64,000 nt of DNA. Source: Rhodococcus sp. KBS0724. GTDB taxonomy: Bacteria > Actinomycetota > Actinomycetes > Mycobacteriales > Mycobacteriaceae. Location of the stretch: contig NZ_VCBX02000001.1 of the NCBI RefSeq assembly GCF_005938745.2, forward strand, positions 5,346,501 through 5,410,500, read 5' to 3'. The notes under the pieces were generated by a model. It was not told the DNA's origin. It made no database searches and saw only the letters and a program-made list of their open reading frames with translations. Every line of letters begins with the position of its first letter. Within the stretch, counting starts at the first letter, position 1. Positions 1 through 8,384 of the stretch are shown here, one piece after another. A program made the position numbers and the translations under genes.

Positions 1-912
1 GGCACGAATCTGTGGGTCATGCCTCGGGGAATCAAACGAGATGACGGCGTGGGCGGGCAACTGTCCTGGACGGCCCGGTACGGCAGCGTCGTGGCGGGAG
101 CGTACGACATGATGACCGTCGACGGGATGAACGAGATTGGCCTTGCCGGGCATATTCTCTGGCTCTCCGAATCAACGTACGGCGAGCACGACAGGAGCAA
201 ACCCGCCTTGAGTATGGCGGTCTGGATGCAGTACTTTCTCGACAACTTCGCCACCGTCGACGACGCAGTGGCCTGGATCGAGGAAACCAGTGTGCAGGTC
301 GTCCCGCTGGGAGATCCGAGCACCGGCGAAGTACCCGCAGTGCACCTCGCGTTGGACGATGCGAACGGCGACTCCGTCGTCATCGAATACATCGACGGAA
401 AACCCAGCGTGTGGCACAGCCGCGATTACCGCGTGATGACAAACTCCCCCACCTACGACAAGCAGATCGAACTATTGAAGCTGGTCCAGGGGTTCGGTGG
501 AGACAAGCCCCTTCCGGGCACCACCGTGGCTTCCGACAGATTCGCACGCGCGGCGTATTACGTCGGACGCCTTCCCGCGCCCAAGAGCCAACTTGAAGCA
601 ATCGCCGGCATGTTCAGCGTCATCCGTAACACTGCACAACCGTTCCGCATCCCTGATCCAGACAAACCGAACGCATCCCAGACCATTTGGCAGACCGTTT
701 CCGACCTCACCAACAAGCGATACGTCTTCGAGTCGACAACTCGACCCAATGTCGTCTGGGTCGAGTTGAGTGAATTGAACTTCGATGAGGGCGCTCCGAC
801 CGGCAAACTCGACCTGATCGGCGACACCGCGCTAGAGGGTGGGCTCGCCGGAAATGTCACTGGACGCTTCGACCAGACCGACCCTTTGAAGTTCCTCACC
901 TTACCGTCCTGA
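1..912 (+). CDS. Choloylglycine hydrolase / penicillin V acylase family protein, 5' truncated
   Basis: Linear-amide C-N hydrolase of the Ntn-hydrolase fold. The reading frame is open from base 1 (GTNLWVMPRG...), so the true start and the N-terminal nucleophile cysteine lie outside the window; an internal ATG at 19 is not the start. Family marks visible are DGMNEIGL near residue 40 and the TNSP motif near residue 145, both part of the active-site frame in bile-salt hydrolases and penicillin acylases. About 303 residues are present, close to the usual 320-350. The substrate cannot be told; in actinobacteria such enzymes often cleave N-acyl amides or acyl-homoserine lactones (family knowledge). 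A strong hairpin follows the stop codon. Confidence 0.82.
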   Translation, partial: GTNLWVMPRGIKRDDGVGGQLSWTARYGSVVAGAYDMMTVDGMNEIGLAGHILWLSESTYGEHDRSKPALSMAVWMQYFLDNFATVDDAVAWIEETSVQVVPLGDPSTGEVPAVHLALDDANGDSVVIEYIDGKPSVWHSRDYRVMTNSPTYDKQIELLKLVQGFGGDKPLPGTTVASDRFARAAYYVGRLPAPKSQLEAIAGMFSVIRNTAQPFRIPDPDKPNASQTIWQTVSDLTNKRYVFESTTRPNVVWVELSELNFDEGAPTGKLDLIGDTALEGGLAGNVTGRFDQTDPLKFLTLPS

Positions 913-919
913 TCGGAGC

Positions 920-980
920 CGAATCCGGCGGTTACATGTGCTGGCAAGCTATGGGCAGCACATATAACCGCCGGTATTCG
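920..980. terminator. Long hairpin between convergent genes
   Basis: Arms at 920-943 and 956-980 pair almost perfectly (24 vs 25 nt, one bulged base and one mismatch) around a 12-nt loop. It begins eight bases after the stop of the upstream hydrolase and faces the convergent membrane-protein gene, so a bidirectional terminator is the simplest reading. There is no clear U-tract, as is common in actinobacteria. Confidence 0.7.
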
Positions 981-1144
981 CGCGATAAACCTTGATCGAT
1001 TGCATTTCACGATTCTTGTGTGTTCAACGACTGAATTCGAGTACACCGAAACACACGAGAACCGCGGCCTGATCGGTAATGCCGGCAGATCCTGACCTTC
1101 TCACCACTGTTTCCGGAATTACGCACAATGAAGCCGGTGCACTC

Positions 1145-1786
1145 TCAGACTGCTTCTGCCATTGCCGACACCGGTCGGGTGCTTTTTCCGAGGAACACTG
1201 CGGAAGCGAACAGGAAGAACAACGCACCGACGAAGGTTCCGACATTCGCCACGTTGGGGTCAAGCGTATTTCCGTCACGAAGTATGAACGATCCGACGGC
1301 AGAGACGCCGAAAGCAATAGATCCAAATGTGTTGAGCCATACGCTTTGCCATTCCGTCGATCGCGGCGCCCAGTACGTCTTTGCGCGCCACAGGATAAGC
1401 ACGGCGAGGCCGCTCGATACGAGGAATGCGATCGAACCCTCCGCATTGGGATTCCAGACGAGGTGCATTTCTCCTCGTACGTTGAGGTCGTGCAGCGCTG
1501 ATCCTGTACTGATGTTGAACAATATTGTGCCGAGAAACTGCACCGCTGCCGATAACCACACAGCACGGATTGCCGGCTTACCGGAGTCGGAAGTAGTGGC
1601 CGGACCACTGAGTATCAACTGGATAAAGGCGGCGCCGGTGAAAAACCAGGACCCCGCGAAAAAGAAGACGTTCGCGAGCGTCGCACCGAAAAGCGACGAA
1701 AGGAAGGGCGCCGAGCCGAGTGCGAAGAGAGTCGATCCGATCACGAATCCCCAGGACTGCATGCGCAATGTCGGGTGAATCAGCAT
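1145..1786 (-). CDS. Polytopic membrane protein, unknown function
   Basis: 213 residues with about five or six hydrophobic segments: roughly 12-30, 38-58, 75-95, 115-132, 150-168 and 182-200. There is no signal peptide, cysteine cluster or catalytic motif. No ribosome-binding site is obvious before ATG 1786; an ATG at 1762 (MQSWGF...) is an alternative. It is convergent with the upstream hydrolase and divergent from the amidohydrolase at 1956. I do not recognise the family; it resembles small uncharacterised actinobacterial integral membrane proteins. Codon use matches the neighbours, so it is likely a real gene. Confidence 0.65.
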   Translation of the reverse strand: MLIHPTLRMQSWGFVIGSTLFALGSAPFLSSLFGATLANVFFFAGSWFFTGAAFIQLILSGPATTSDSGKPAIRAVWLSAAVQFLGTILFNISTGSALHDLNVRGEMHLVWNPNAEGSIAFLVSSGLAVLILWRAKTYWAPRSTEWQSVWLNTFGSIAFGVSAVGSFILRDGNTLDPNVANVGTFVGALFFLFASAVFLGKSTRPVSAMAEAV

Positions 1787-1898
1787 GCGCTGCAGTGTAG
1801 TTCAACTGCAACACAATATTTGGCGGATCCGAGATATTTCACGCATACACCAACCAGGACTTTCGTCCCCGAGCGATTCGTCGAGACTGATCGTTACC

Positions 1899-1916
1899 AA
1901 ATCAATAAGGTGATTT
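1899..1916. promoter_or_regulatory. Short inverted repeat upstream of amidohydrolase
   Basis: AAATCA and TGATTT separated by six bases, about 40-50 nt before the amidohydrolase start, in a locally AT-rich stretch. It could be an operator; the arms are short and no cognate regulator is adjacent. Confidence 0.25.
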
Positions 1917-1955
1917 TTCATTGTTTGCCCGCAATGTCCGAATTTCGCTGTTAGC

Positions 1956-3245
1956 GTGCGGGTTATGACAGCCCCTTCAAAAGCTGGACATCGTTTACTG
2001 TTCCGCAATGTTCGTATCTTCGACGGCGTCTCTTCGACAGTGGTTTCGGGTGACGTTCTGATCGACGGAGAAACGATTGCGGGAGTCTCGGAATCCCCGG
2101 TCGGAGACGACCCCAGCCGAGAGACCACGGTCATCGACGGCGGGAATCGAGTTCTGATCCCAGGCATGAGCGACGCGCACGTGCATCTGGTCGGCAACGC
2201 GAATTCGTACATCGACATGGTGACGGGCAGCGAAGCGCATATCGCTCTCAATGGCCTCGCCGAGGCCAAGAACATGCTCCACCGCGGGTTCACCACGGTC
2301 CGGGACATGGCCGGCGACACCAGCAGCATCAAATCCGTCATCGACCGAGGACTGTTCGAGGGACCGCGAATCTATCCCTCCCAGGCCGCTATCTCTCAGA
2401 CCAGTGGGCACGGCGACTTCGGGTTTGTCTACGAATGCCCCACCGCCCTGGGCGGAAAGCAGTCTCGCGCGGAAGAAATCGGCTTCATGCGCGTCGCGGA
2501 CGGCCCCGAGCGAGTACTGGCCGCAGTGCGTGAACAACTCAAAAAAGGTGCCTCACAGATCAAGATGATGGTCGGCGGCGGCGCAGCATCGATGTACGAC
2601 CCTCTTTACACAGTCCAGTTCACCGACCCCGAACTACGCGCAGCGGTCAATGCTGCCACAGACTACGGAACCTACGTCGCTACCCATGTCTACAACGTCA
2701 CCGGCATTCGCCGCGCGATCGATGCCGGCGTGAAGTCCATCGAACACGGCCATCTCGCCGACGAGGAAACTATTGCCATGATGGCCGAGAAGGACATTTG
2801 GCTTTCGATGCAGCCCTTCGCCTTGGGGGACCACCATTACCCCGACCCCGGCCGCGCAGAAAAGGACCGTGAGATCTGCACCGGTACCGATGACGTGTAC
2901 AGCTGGGCCCGCAAACACGGAGTCAAAACAGCCTGGGGCACTGACCTTTTACTCGAACCGCAGATTGCACCTAGACAGAGCGAGATGGCCGCCCGGCTCG
3001 GCGACCACTACAGCAATGTCGACGCCCTGCGAATGCTCACCTCCGGAAATGCCGAACTATTCCGACTCGCCGGAGAGCGTGATCCCTATCGGCAGGCACC
3101 GCTCGGAGTCATCGCCGAGGGTGCGTGGGCCGATGTCCTTCTCGTCGACGGAAATCCGCTCGAGGACCTCAACCTGCTCGCAGATCCGGGCAAAAGCCTC
3201 ACGGTCATTGTCAAGAACGGCCAGGTCGTAAAGAACACTTTGTGA
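1956..3245 (+). CDS. Amidohydrolase family protein (imidazolonepropionase/prolidase-like)
   Basis: Metal-dependent hydrolase with the amidohydrolase TIM barrel. It has an N-terminal beta sandwich, then the DAHVHL metal motif (His75/His77 from the GTG start), a lysine after SQI near 203, a histidine near 244 (THVYN), a histidine in the SIEHGHL motif near 264 and an aspartate in WGTDLLL near 330. These fit the binuclear Xaa-Pro dipeptidase-like subgroup. The length of 429 is typical. GTG 1956 and ATG 1965 are both possible starts; neither has a good Shine-Dalgarno, so the mRNA may be leaderless. The natural substrate is unknown. The ABC-like gene begins about 100 bases downstream on the same strand. 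Confidence 0.85.
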   Translation: MRVMTAPSKAGHRLLFRNVRIFDGVSSTVVSGDVLIDGETIAGVSESPVGDDPSRETTVIDGGNRVLIPGMSDAHVHLVGNANSYIDMVTGSEAHIALNGLAEAKNMLHRGFTTVRDMAGDTSSIKSVIDRGLFEGPRIYPSQAAISQTSGHGDFGFVYECPTALGGKQSRAEEIGFMRVADGPERVLAAVREQLKKGASQIKMMVGGGAASMYDPLYTVQFTDPELRAAVNAATDYGTYVATHVYNVTGIRRAIDAGVKSIEHGHLADEETIAMMAEKDIWLSMQPFALGDHHYPDPGRAEKDREICTGTDDVYSWARKHGVKTAWGTDLLLEPQIAPRQSEMAARLGDHYSNVDALRMLTSGNAELFRLAGERDPYRQAPLGVIAEGAWADVLLVDGNPLEDLNLLADPGKSLTVIVKNGQVVKNTL

Positions 3246-3345
3246 CTTCTCTCGTCGATGCGTGATTCTCCACGAGTCGAGCCCACCGGGGACGCCTCGC
3301 GTAGTTCCGCGCCGCCGTGCCGCACCAAGGTCGGGAGGCCTCAAG

Positions 3346-4083
3346 TTGGTTGAAACCAGTTCAGAGAGTTGGCAATTGCCCGCCAATACATTGACGGGAA
3401 CGTTGGTCTCCGCTCGGGGCATCGAGTTACACGGACCTTGGGGCCACGTGTTCGGCCCACTCGATATGGATATCGATGTAGGCGGTGTCACCGTGATCGC
3501 AGGCCAGGCCGGCGCCGCAAGAACCGCCTTGCTGATGGCACTGTGTGGACGTATGCGATTGTCCGCAGGGACATTAGCGGTACTTGGCTACGATAATCCG
3601 AGCAGGATTTTGGCCATCTCGGCGATCGCATGTCTGAACGAACTCGACGAGGTCCGCCCGTCGGTGACCGTGTGCGACATGGTGACCGAACAACTGCGTT
3701 GGGATTCGCCGTGGTACAAATTCGTTCCCCGCGTGAGCGAGGCGGAAGTCGCACACATGTGCGCGGACACGTTCGGTGACATCGAACTACCCCCGCTCAA
3801 CGCCTTCGTCGACGACCTCCCGGAAATCCAACAATTGTTGTTGCGGATCGCGGTCGCGAACACCAAACGCCCGCCTTTACTCGTCGTGGGGCGCGTCGAC
3901 AAAATCGCCGACGACCTCGAAAGAGCCGCTCTGCTGCAACGGCTTGTCGCACTCGGCGAGCACCAGTCGGTGATCACCGCAGACGTCAACGCACTCCCGC
4001 CAGATACCGGCGTCCACGCGGTGGTGAACATGCACGGATTGCTCGGTGCCGGCGATATCGGCGTTATGACAGAAGGAAGGTGA
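3346..4083 (+). CDS. ABC-transporter ATPase-like protein with degenerate nucleotide-binding motifs
   Basis: The frame stays open up to GTG 3262, but a GGGAGG at 3333-3338 lies seven bases before TTG 3346, so I choose that start (245 aa). The fold order is that of an ABC ATPase: P-loop, Q-loop region, signature region, Walker B. The motifs are eroded. Walker A reads GQAGAARTAL (residues 53-62), with A and R in place of the usual G and K. The signature region reads DDLPEIQQLLLRIAVAN, without LSGGQ. Walker B ends LLVVGRVDK, without the D-E pair. Only three bases separate it from the YhgE/Pip gene. It is probably the paired cytosolic partner of that membrane protein, with poor or no ATP hydrolysis (inference). 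Confidence 0.75.
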   Translation: MVETSSESWQLPANTLTGTLVSARGIELHGPWGHVFGPLDMDIDVGGVTVIAGQAGAARTALLMALCGRMRLSAGTLAVLGYDNPSRILAISAIACLNELDEVRPSVTVCDMVTEQLRWDSPWYKFVPRVSEAEVAHMCADTFGDIELPPLNAFVDDLPEIQQLLLRIAVANTKRPPLLVVGRVDKIADDLERAALLQRLVALGEHQSVITADVNALPPDTGVHAVVNMHGLLGAGDIGVMTEGR

Positions 4084-4086
4084 CTG

Positions 4087-6072
4087 ATGCTCGCAGGTAT
4101 ATCTCTGGGCAGTGATGTCAAACGCTACTCTCGCGGCACCCTGCCACGGATCGCGATCGTCACCATCATCTTGTTACCGTTGCTCTACGGCGCAATGTAC
4201 TTGTGGGCCTTCTGGAATCCTTTCGGCGAGGTGAACAAGATCCCCGCAGCGATTGTCAATAACGACTCGGGGCGAACATCGACAGGCCAACAAGTCGACG
4301 CCGGCGATCAGGTCGTCAAGTCGCTCATCGCCTCCGGACAACTCGATTTGACGGAGGTCTCGGAGCAAGAAGCCCAAGCCGGACTCTCCAGCGGCAAGTA
4401 CTATTTCACGATCACCTTGCCGGAGAACTTCAGCGATGCTGTCGAGTCACCCAACGGTGACAACCCCGAGAAGGCCGATCTCACCTTCACCTTCAACGAC
4501 GCCAATAATTATCTGGCCACCATCATCGGGCAGGACGCGTCCGAACAGGTCATCAACCAGGTCAACTCGACTATCGGAGCCCAAGGTGTCGGCCAGGTCC
4601 TGACGGGTCTGCAGACCGCCGGTTCGGGCCTGGGCCAGGCTGCCGACGGAGCGAAGACCCTCGCTGCCGGTATCGACACAGCCAAAGGAGGGGCCGATCA
4701 ACTCAGCTCCGGCGCCGACGAACTCGCCACCAACATGGTTACCGCACGCGATGGGTCTGCGCAGCTCGCCGCAGGCGCCGGGCAACTTGCCACGGCGATC
4801 GACGGTGTCGCCGATCCATTGCTCAACGCCCTCGACTCCAGCAACGTGCCCGACCTCGGAGCCCAAGCGGCGCAACTGCGGCAGTCCCTCACCGCTCTCG
4901 GAGATCGCCTCCCACAACCGCCACCAGTGACCATCTCCCCCGTGGTGCAGCGAGTTGTCGACCTTCTCGGGCCCAGCACTGACCCGCTCGCACAACAGGC
5001 CGTTGCAGCACTCACCCCACTCGCCGCAACACAACCCCAAAGCGACACTGCCGCAATACAAGCGGAAATCAATCGGCTCAGCGAAGATGCACGCGCACTC
5101 GAATACCAGTTGACGGATCCATCCAGTCCCCTGCAATCCGGACTCGCACTCCTGCAAAACGGAGGGCTCGCCTCGGATGTGCAGCAACTACGCGACGGCG
5201 CCGACCAGCTCAGTTCCGGAGCCACGACCTTGAACTCCGGACTGATCCAGTTGACCGACGGTAGCAACCAGCTCGCGAGCGGAGCCGATCAGTTAGCTTC
5301 GGGGATGGTGGAACTGCAATCGGGCTCGAATGAACTGGCAGATGCACTCGCAAAGGGCGCTGGGCAAGTACCCAGCTGGACCGACGATCAGCGCACCGCT
5401 ACCGCGGACACCCTGTCCACTCCGGTCGCACTCAAGCAGGACTACACGAACGAGGCGCCCACGTTCGGTACCGGATTCGCGCCGTTCTTCCTCTCTCTGG
5501 CCCTGTTCGTCGGCTGCATCATCACCTGGATGTTGTTGACCCCGTTACAATCCCGCGCAACTATTAGCGGTCTCGGCCTCTATCGAACCGTTCTGGCTTC
5601 ATACTGGCCGGCACTTCTCATCGGCATCCTCCAAGTGATCACGATGTACGCAGTCGTACACATCGGAGTCGGCCTGGACGTCAAACACGTTCCCGGAACG
5701 ATCTTGTTCCTGATGCTGGTCTCGGCGACCTATCTGGCGATGATCCAGATGTTCAATGCTCTCTTCGGAGTTGCAGTGGGCCGAGTGGTGACATTGGCTT
5801 TCCTGATGCTGCAACTGGTCTCCGCCGGCGGCATCTATCCAGTACCCACTACAGCTACGCCATTTCAATACATCCACCCCTTCGACCCGATGACGTATAC
5901 CGTCAACGGACTGCGGCAACTCATCACCGCCGAACACGTCGATTCGCGACTGTGGACAGCAATCGCCGTTCTTTCCGGCATTCTGCTCGTCTCAATGACT
6001 ATCAGCGCACTCTCGGTACGCCGTAACCGCCGATACACCATGGAACGTCTGTACCCGTCGATCGAAGTGTAG
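4087..6072 (+). CDS. YhgE/Pip-type ABC-2 membrane protein
   Basis: 661 residues. One transmembrane helix near 20-40 is followed by a large extracytoplasmic region with repeated heptad-like blocks (GADQLSSGA, GAGQLATAI and similar, about 190-250 and 365-425). About six C-terminal transmembrane helices from 463 to 650 form an ABC-2 type module. This is the arrangement of YhgE/Pip proteins (the phage-infection protein family, and relatives near type VII-like exporters). It starts three bases after the degenerate ABC gene, so the two are co-translated. A role in export or envelope remodelling is family-level inference. Confidence 0.85.
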   Translation: MLAGISLGSDVKRYSRGTLPRIAIVTIILLPLLYGAMYLWAFWNPFGEVNKIPAAIVNNDSGRTSTGQQVDAGDQVVKSLIASGQLDLTEVSEQEAQAGLSSGKYYFTITLPENFSDAVESPNGDNPEKADLTFTFNDANNYLATIIGQDASEQVINQVNSTIGAQGVGQVLTGLQTAGSGLGQAADGAKTLAAGIDTAKGGADQLSSGADELATNMVTARDGSAQLAAGAGQLATAIDGVADPLLNALDSSNVPDLGAQAAQLRQSLTALGDRLPQPPPVTISPVVQRVVDLLGPSTDPLAQQAVAALTPLAATQPQSDTAAIQAEINRLSEDARALEYQLTDPSSPLQSGLALLQNGGLASDVQQLRDGADQLSSGATTLNSGLIQLTDGSNQLASGADQLASGMVELQSGSNELADALAKGAGQVPSWTDDQRTATADTLSTPVALKQDYTNEAPTFGTGFAPFFLSLALFVGCIITWMLLTPLQSRATISGLGLYRTVLASYWPALLIGILQVITMYAVVHIGVGLDVKHVPGTILFLMLVSATYLAMIQMFNALFGVAVGRVVTLAFLMLQLVSAGGIYPVPTTATPFQYIHPFDPMTYTVNGLRQLITAEHVDSRLWTAIAVLSGILLVSMTISALSVRRNRRYTMERLYPSIEV

Positions 6073-6155
6073 AGCGCTGCGACGCTACAACTTCGACTCA
6101 ATTCTGGACTGTCCGACTGATCCGTAATCGCTCGTTCGACTATTGGAGGAGAAAG

Positions 6156-7535
6156 ATGTCAGATATTTTTGCAGCTCCCACCGAAACCCTCGCGCCCGCG
6201 TACACCGGCAGACTCGGCACGGATCCGATTCCCGCGCTACGGCTACCCAAAGCCGAGTCCGACCCCGAAGCGGCATACCGATTCATCCACGACGAGTTGA
6301 TGCTCGACGGTAGTTCACGACTGAATCTCGCCACGTTCGTCACCACCTGGATGGACCCTCAAGCCGATCGTCTGATGGCCGAAACATTCGACAAGAACAT
6401 GATCGACAAGGACGAGTATCCAGCAACAGCGGAAATCGAAACTCGTTGCGTCAACATGGTTGCCGACCTCTTCCATGCCGAAGGACTGACATCCGACCCG
6501 GCCTCCGCGACCGGGGTCTCCACCGTCGGCTCCTCCGAAGCTGTCATGCTCGGTGGACTCGCCCTCAAGTGGCGCTGGCGGCAACGCCGCGAACAGGAAG
6601 GCAAAGACACCACGAAGCCGAATCTCATCCTCGGCAGCAACGTCCAGGTCGTCTGGGAAAAATTCTGCCGATACTTCGACGTCGAACCGAAGTACCTTCC
6701 GATGGCCAAGGGCCGCTACGTCATCACCCCCGAACAGGTCCGCGACGCTGTCGACGAGAACACCATCGGTGTAGTCGCCATCCTCGGCACCACCTTCACT
6801 GGCGAACTCGAACCCGTCGCCGAGATCGCTGAAGCACTCGACGACATCGCAGCGAACGGCGGCCCAGACGTACCGCTGCACGTCGACGCCGCGAGTGGGG
6901 GCTTCGTCGTCCCATTTCTACATCCGGAACTCAAGTGGGACTTCAAGATTCCGCGTGTTGTATCGATCAATGTCAGCGGCCACAAGTACGGAATGACCTA
7001 TCCGGGCATCGGGTTCGTGGTCTGGCGCTCGAAGGAATATCTACCGGAAGATCTTGTGTTCCGCGTCAACTATCTCGGTGGAGACATGCCGACTTTCACC
7101 CTGAACTTCTCCCGATCAGGTAATCAGGTGGTCGGGCAGTATTACAACTTCATTCGCCTCGGTGTAGCCGGTTACACCCAGATCATGGAATCCCTACGCG
7201 ATACCGCACTGATGCTGTCCGCGGCTATCTCGAAGATCGACAACATGCACGTCATCACCGACGGCACTGCCATCCCGGTCTTGTCCTTCGAAGTCGTCGA
7301 CGACCCCGGCTTCACCGTCTTCGACATTTCCCACGAACTGCGAGCTCGCGGCTTCCAAGTTCCCGCCTACACGATGCCCGCTGATGCCGAGGACGTCGCC
7401 GTCCTGCGCATCGTGCTACGCGAAGGCTTCAGTCAGGACCTCGCATACAAACTGGTGACCGCGATCAACGAGGTCGTCCAACAACTGAGAAACAGCGCCG
7501 CCGAGCGACCTGCGAAGAAAGCCTTCGCGCACTGA
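6156..7535 (+). CDS. gadB: Glutamate decarboxylase
   Basis: PLP-dependent conversion of glutamate to GABA and CO2, consuming a proton; usually an acid-stress or GABA-shunt enzyme in the cytosol. The sequence has the group II decarboxylase pattern: VSTVGSSEAVMLGG (PLP phosphate region), HVDAASGGFV (the Asp contacting the PLP ring nitrogen) and the Schiff-base lysine K277 in VSGHKYG. The 459-aa length is close to E. coli GadB (466). GGAGGAG lies just before ATG 6156. It ends 17 bases before a textbook terminator. No GadC antiporter is in the window. The preceding YhgE gene ends 83 bases upstream, so read-through from it is possible. Confidence 0.95.
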   Translation: MSDIFAAPTETLAPAYTGRLGTDPIPALRLPKAESDPEAAYRFIHDELMLDGSSRLNLATFVTTWMDPQADRLMAETFDKNMIDKDEYPATAEIETRCVNMVADLFHAEGLTSDPASATGVSTVGSSEAVMLGGLALKWRWRQRREQEGKDTTKPNLILGSNVQVVWEKFCRYFDVEPKYLPMAKGRYVITPEQVRDAVDENTIGVVAILGTTFTGELEPVAEIAEALDDIAANGGPDVPLHVDAASGGFVVPFLHPELKWDFKIPRVVSINVSGHKYGMTYPGIGFVVWRSKEYLPEDLVFRVNYLGGDMPTFTLNFSRSGNQVVGQYYNFIRLGVAGYTQIMESLRDTALMLSAAISKIDNMHVITDGTAIPVLSFEVVDDPGFTVFDISHELRARGFQVPAYTMPADAEDVAVLRIVLREGFSQDLAYKLVTAINEVVQQLRNSAAERPAKKAFAH

Positions 7536-7552
7536 CGGCCGCCGAGAAAGAG

Positions 7553-7592
7553 AAATAGGTCAGGCCACCCGAAGGTGGCCTGACCTATTTTT
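7553..7592 (+). terminator. Rho-independent terminator after gadB
   Basis: A perfect 17-bp stem (7553-7569 with 7574-7590), CGAA loop and closing T-run. It is the clearest intrinsic terminator in the window and marks the end of the gadB transcript. Confidence 0.95.
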
Positions 7593-7688
7593 CGGCGCGT
7601 TCACGTGCACATGTTCCAAGAGGTAGGCCCGCGCTCGTCTGTGGCTTCGCCGAGCTCGGAGTCTCGCGGTGCCATATTCAGGAACGGA

Positions 7689-7704
7689 GGAGGAATAATC
7701 CTCC
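7689..7704 (+). promoter_or_regulatory. Hairpin that would hide the Shine-Dalgarno of the next gene
   Basis: GGAGGA (7689-7694), loop ATAA, TCCTCC (7699-7704), ending two bases before ATG 7707. The 5' arm contains the only ribosome-binding sequence, so folding would block initiation. Confidence 0.4.
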
Positions 7705-7706
7705 GC

Positions 7707-8258
7707 ATGACTTGGAACAGCAGTCCCACCGAAACCGGGTGGTTCATCAAGCCTGCCGAAGAGAGCTCGACAATTGCGATATTCGACCCGTTTGGGATCA
7801 TGCGCGGAGAGTTGTTTCCGACTCCCGTCGACGGAATCGCCAGCTCAACCGGCAGGCGGGATCGAGAATCGTCAGTGGTTGCTGACGATCGAACCACGCT
7901 CACGCTCCGTAAAGGCCATCTCGCCACTCTCCGCCTAACTGACGGCACGATCGGCACGTTCCTCGATCAGAAACCGAAGGCGATGCGCAGGAAAAACAAG
8001 AGCTGTGAAGTCGTCGTCTCAGGCAGGACGTACCTGTTCGCGCATTCATCACGCCGAAAAGCAACAGCTCAGCGCGACGGAATCCTGTTGGCACACATGG
8101 TACGTGGACGGTGGTCGCAGAGAAATACAGTCACCCGGAAAAAACTCTCGGCAGCGGATGCTCTCGACGAGTGTGTACTGACGATATTCGAAAAAGTGGT
8201 ATCACCCGGGCGCACGGGTGCATTCGATCAGGTTCTCACCGATCTCAGCAATATCTGA
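7707..8258 (+). CDS. Hypothetical protein
   Basis: 183 residues from ATG 7707 (MTWNSSPTETGWFI...). The frame extends upstream to 7605, but the gadB terminator and the GGAGGAGG at 7686-7693 favour the later start. No signal peptide or membrane helix. The middle is rich in beta-prone segments and basic residues (KPKAMRRKNKS near 91-101), and the C-terminal part looks helical. It is not a family I recognise. A 12-bp hairpin follows 28 bases after the stop, so it looks like a single-gene transcript. Confidence 0.6.
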   Translation: MTWNSSPTETGWFIKPAEESSTIAIFDPFGIMRGELFPTPVDGIASSTGRRDRESSVVADDRTTLTLRKGHLATLRLTDGTIGTFLDQKPKAMRRKNKSCEVVVSGRTYLFAHSSRRKATAQRDGILLAHMVRGRWSQRNTVTRKKLSAADALDECVLTIFEKVVSPGRTGAFDQVLTDLSNI

Positions 8259-8286
8259 AGCAAAACTCTGCTGCAGGACACGACTA

Positions 8287-8315
8287 CAGCCGGGCCGTAA
8301 TACACGGCCCGGCTG
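8287..8315. terminator. Hairpin between convergent genes
   Basis: A perfect 12-bp GC-rich stem (8287-8298 / 8304-8315) with loop AATAC, lying between the ends of the hypothetical gene (8258) and the M23 peptidase gene (8385). Probably works in both directions. Confidence 0.8.
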
Positions 8316-8384
8316 CAGCACTCACGCGCACCAACTGGAACTCTGAATTTCGCCTAGCTGCTGAACCAGATCGGTGCAACGGAC

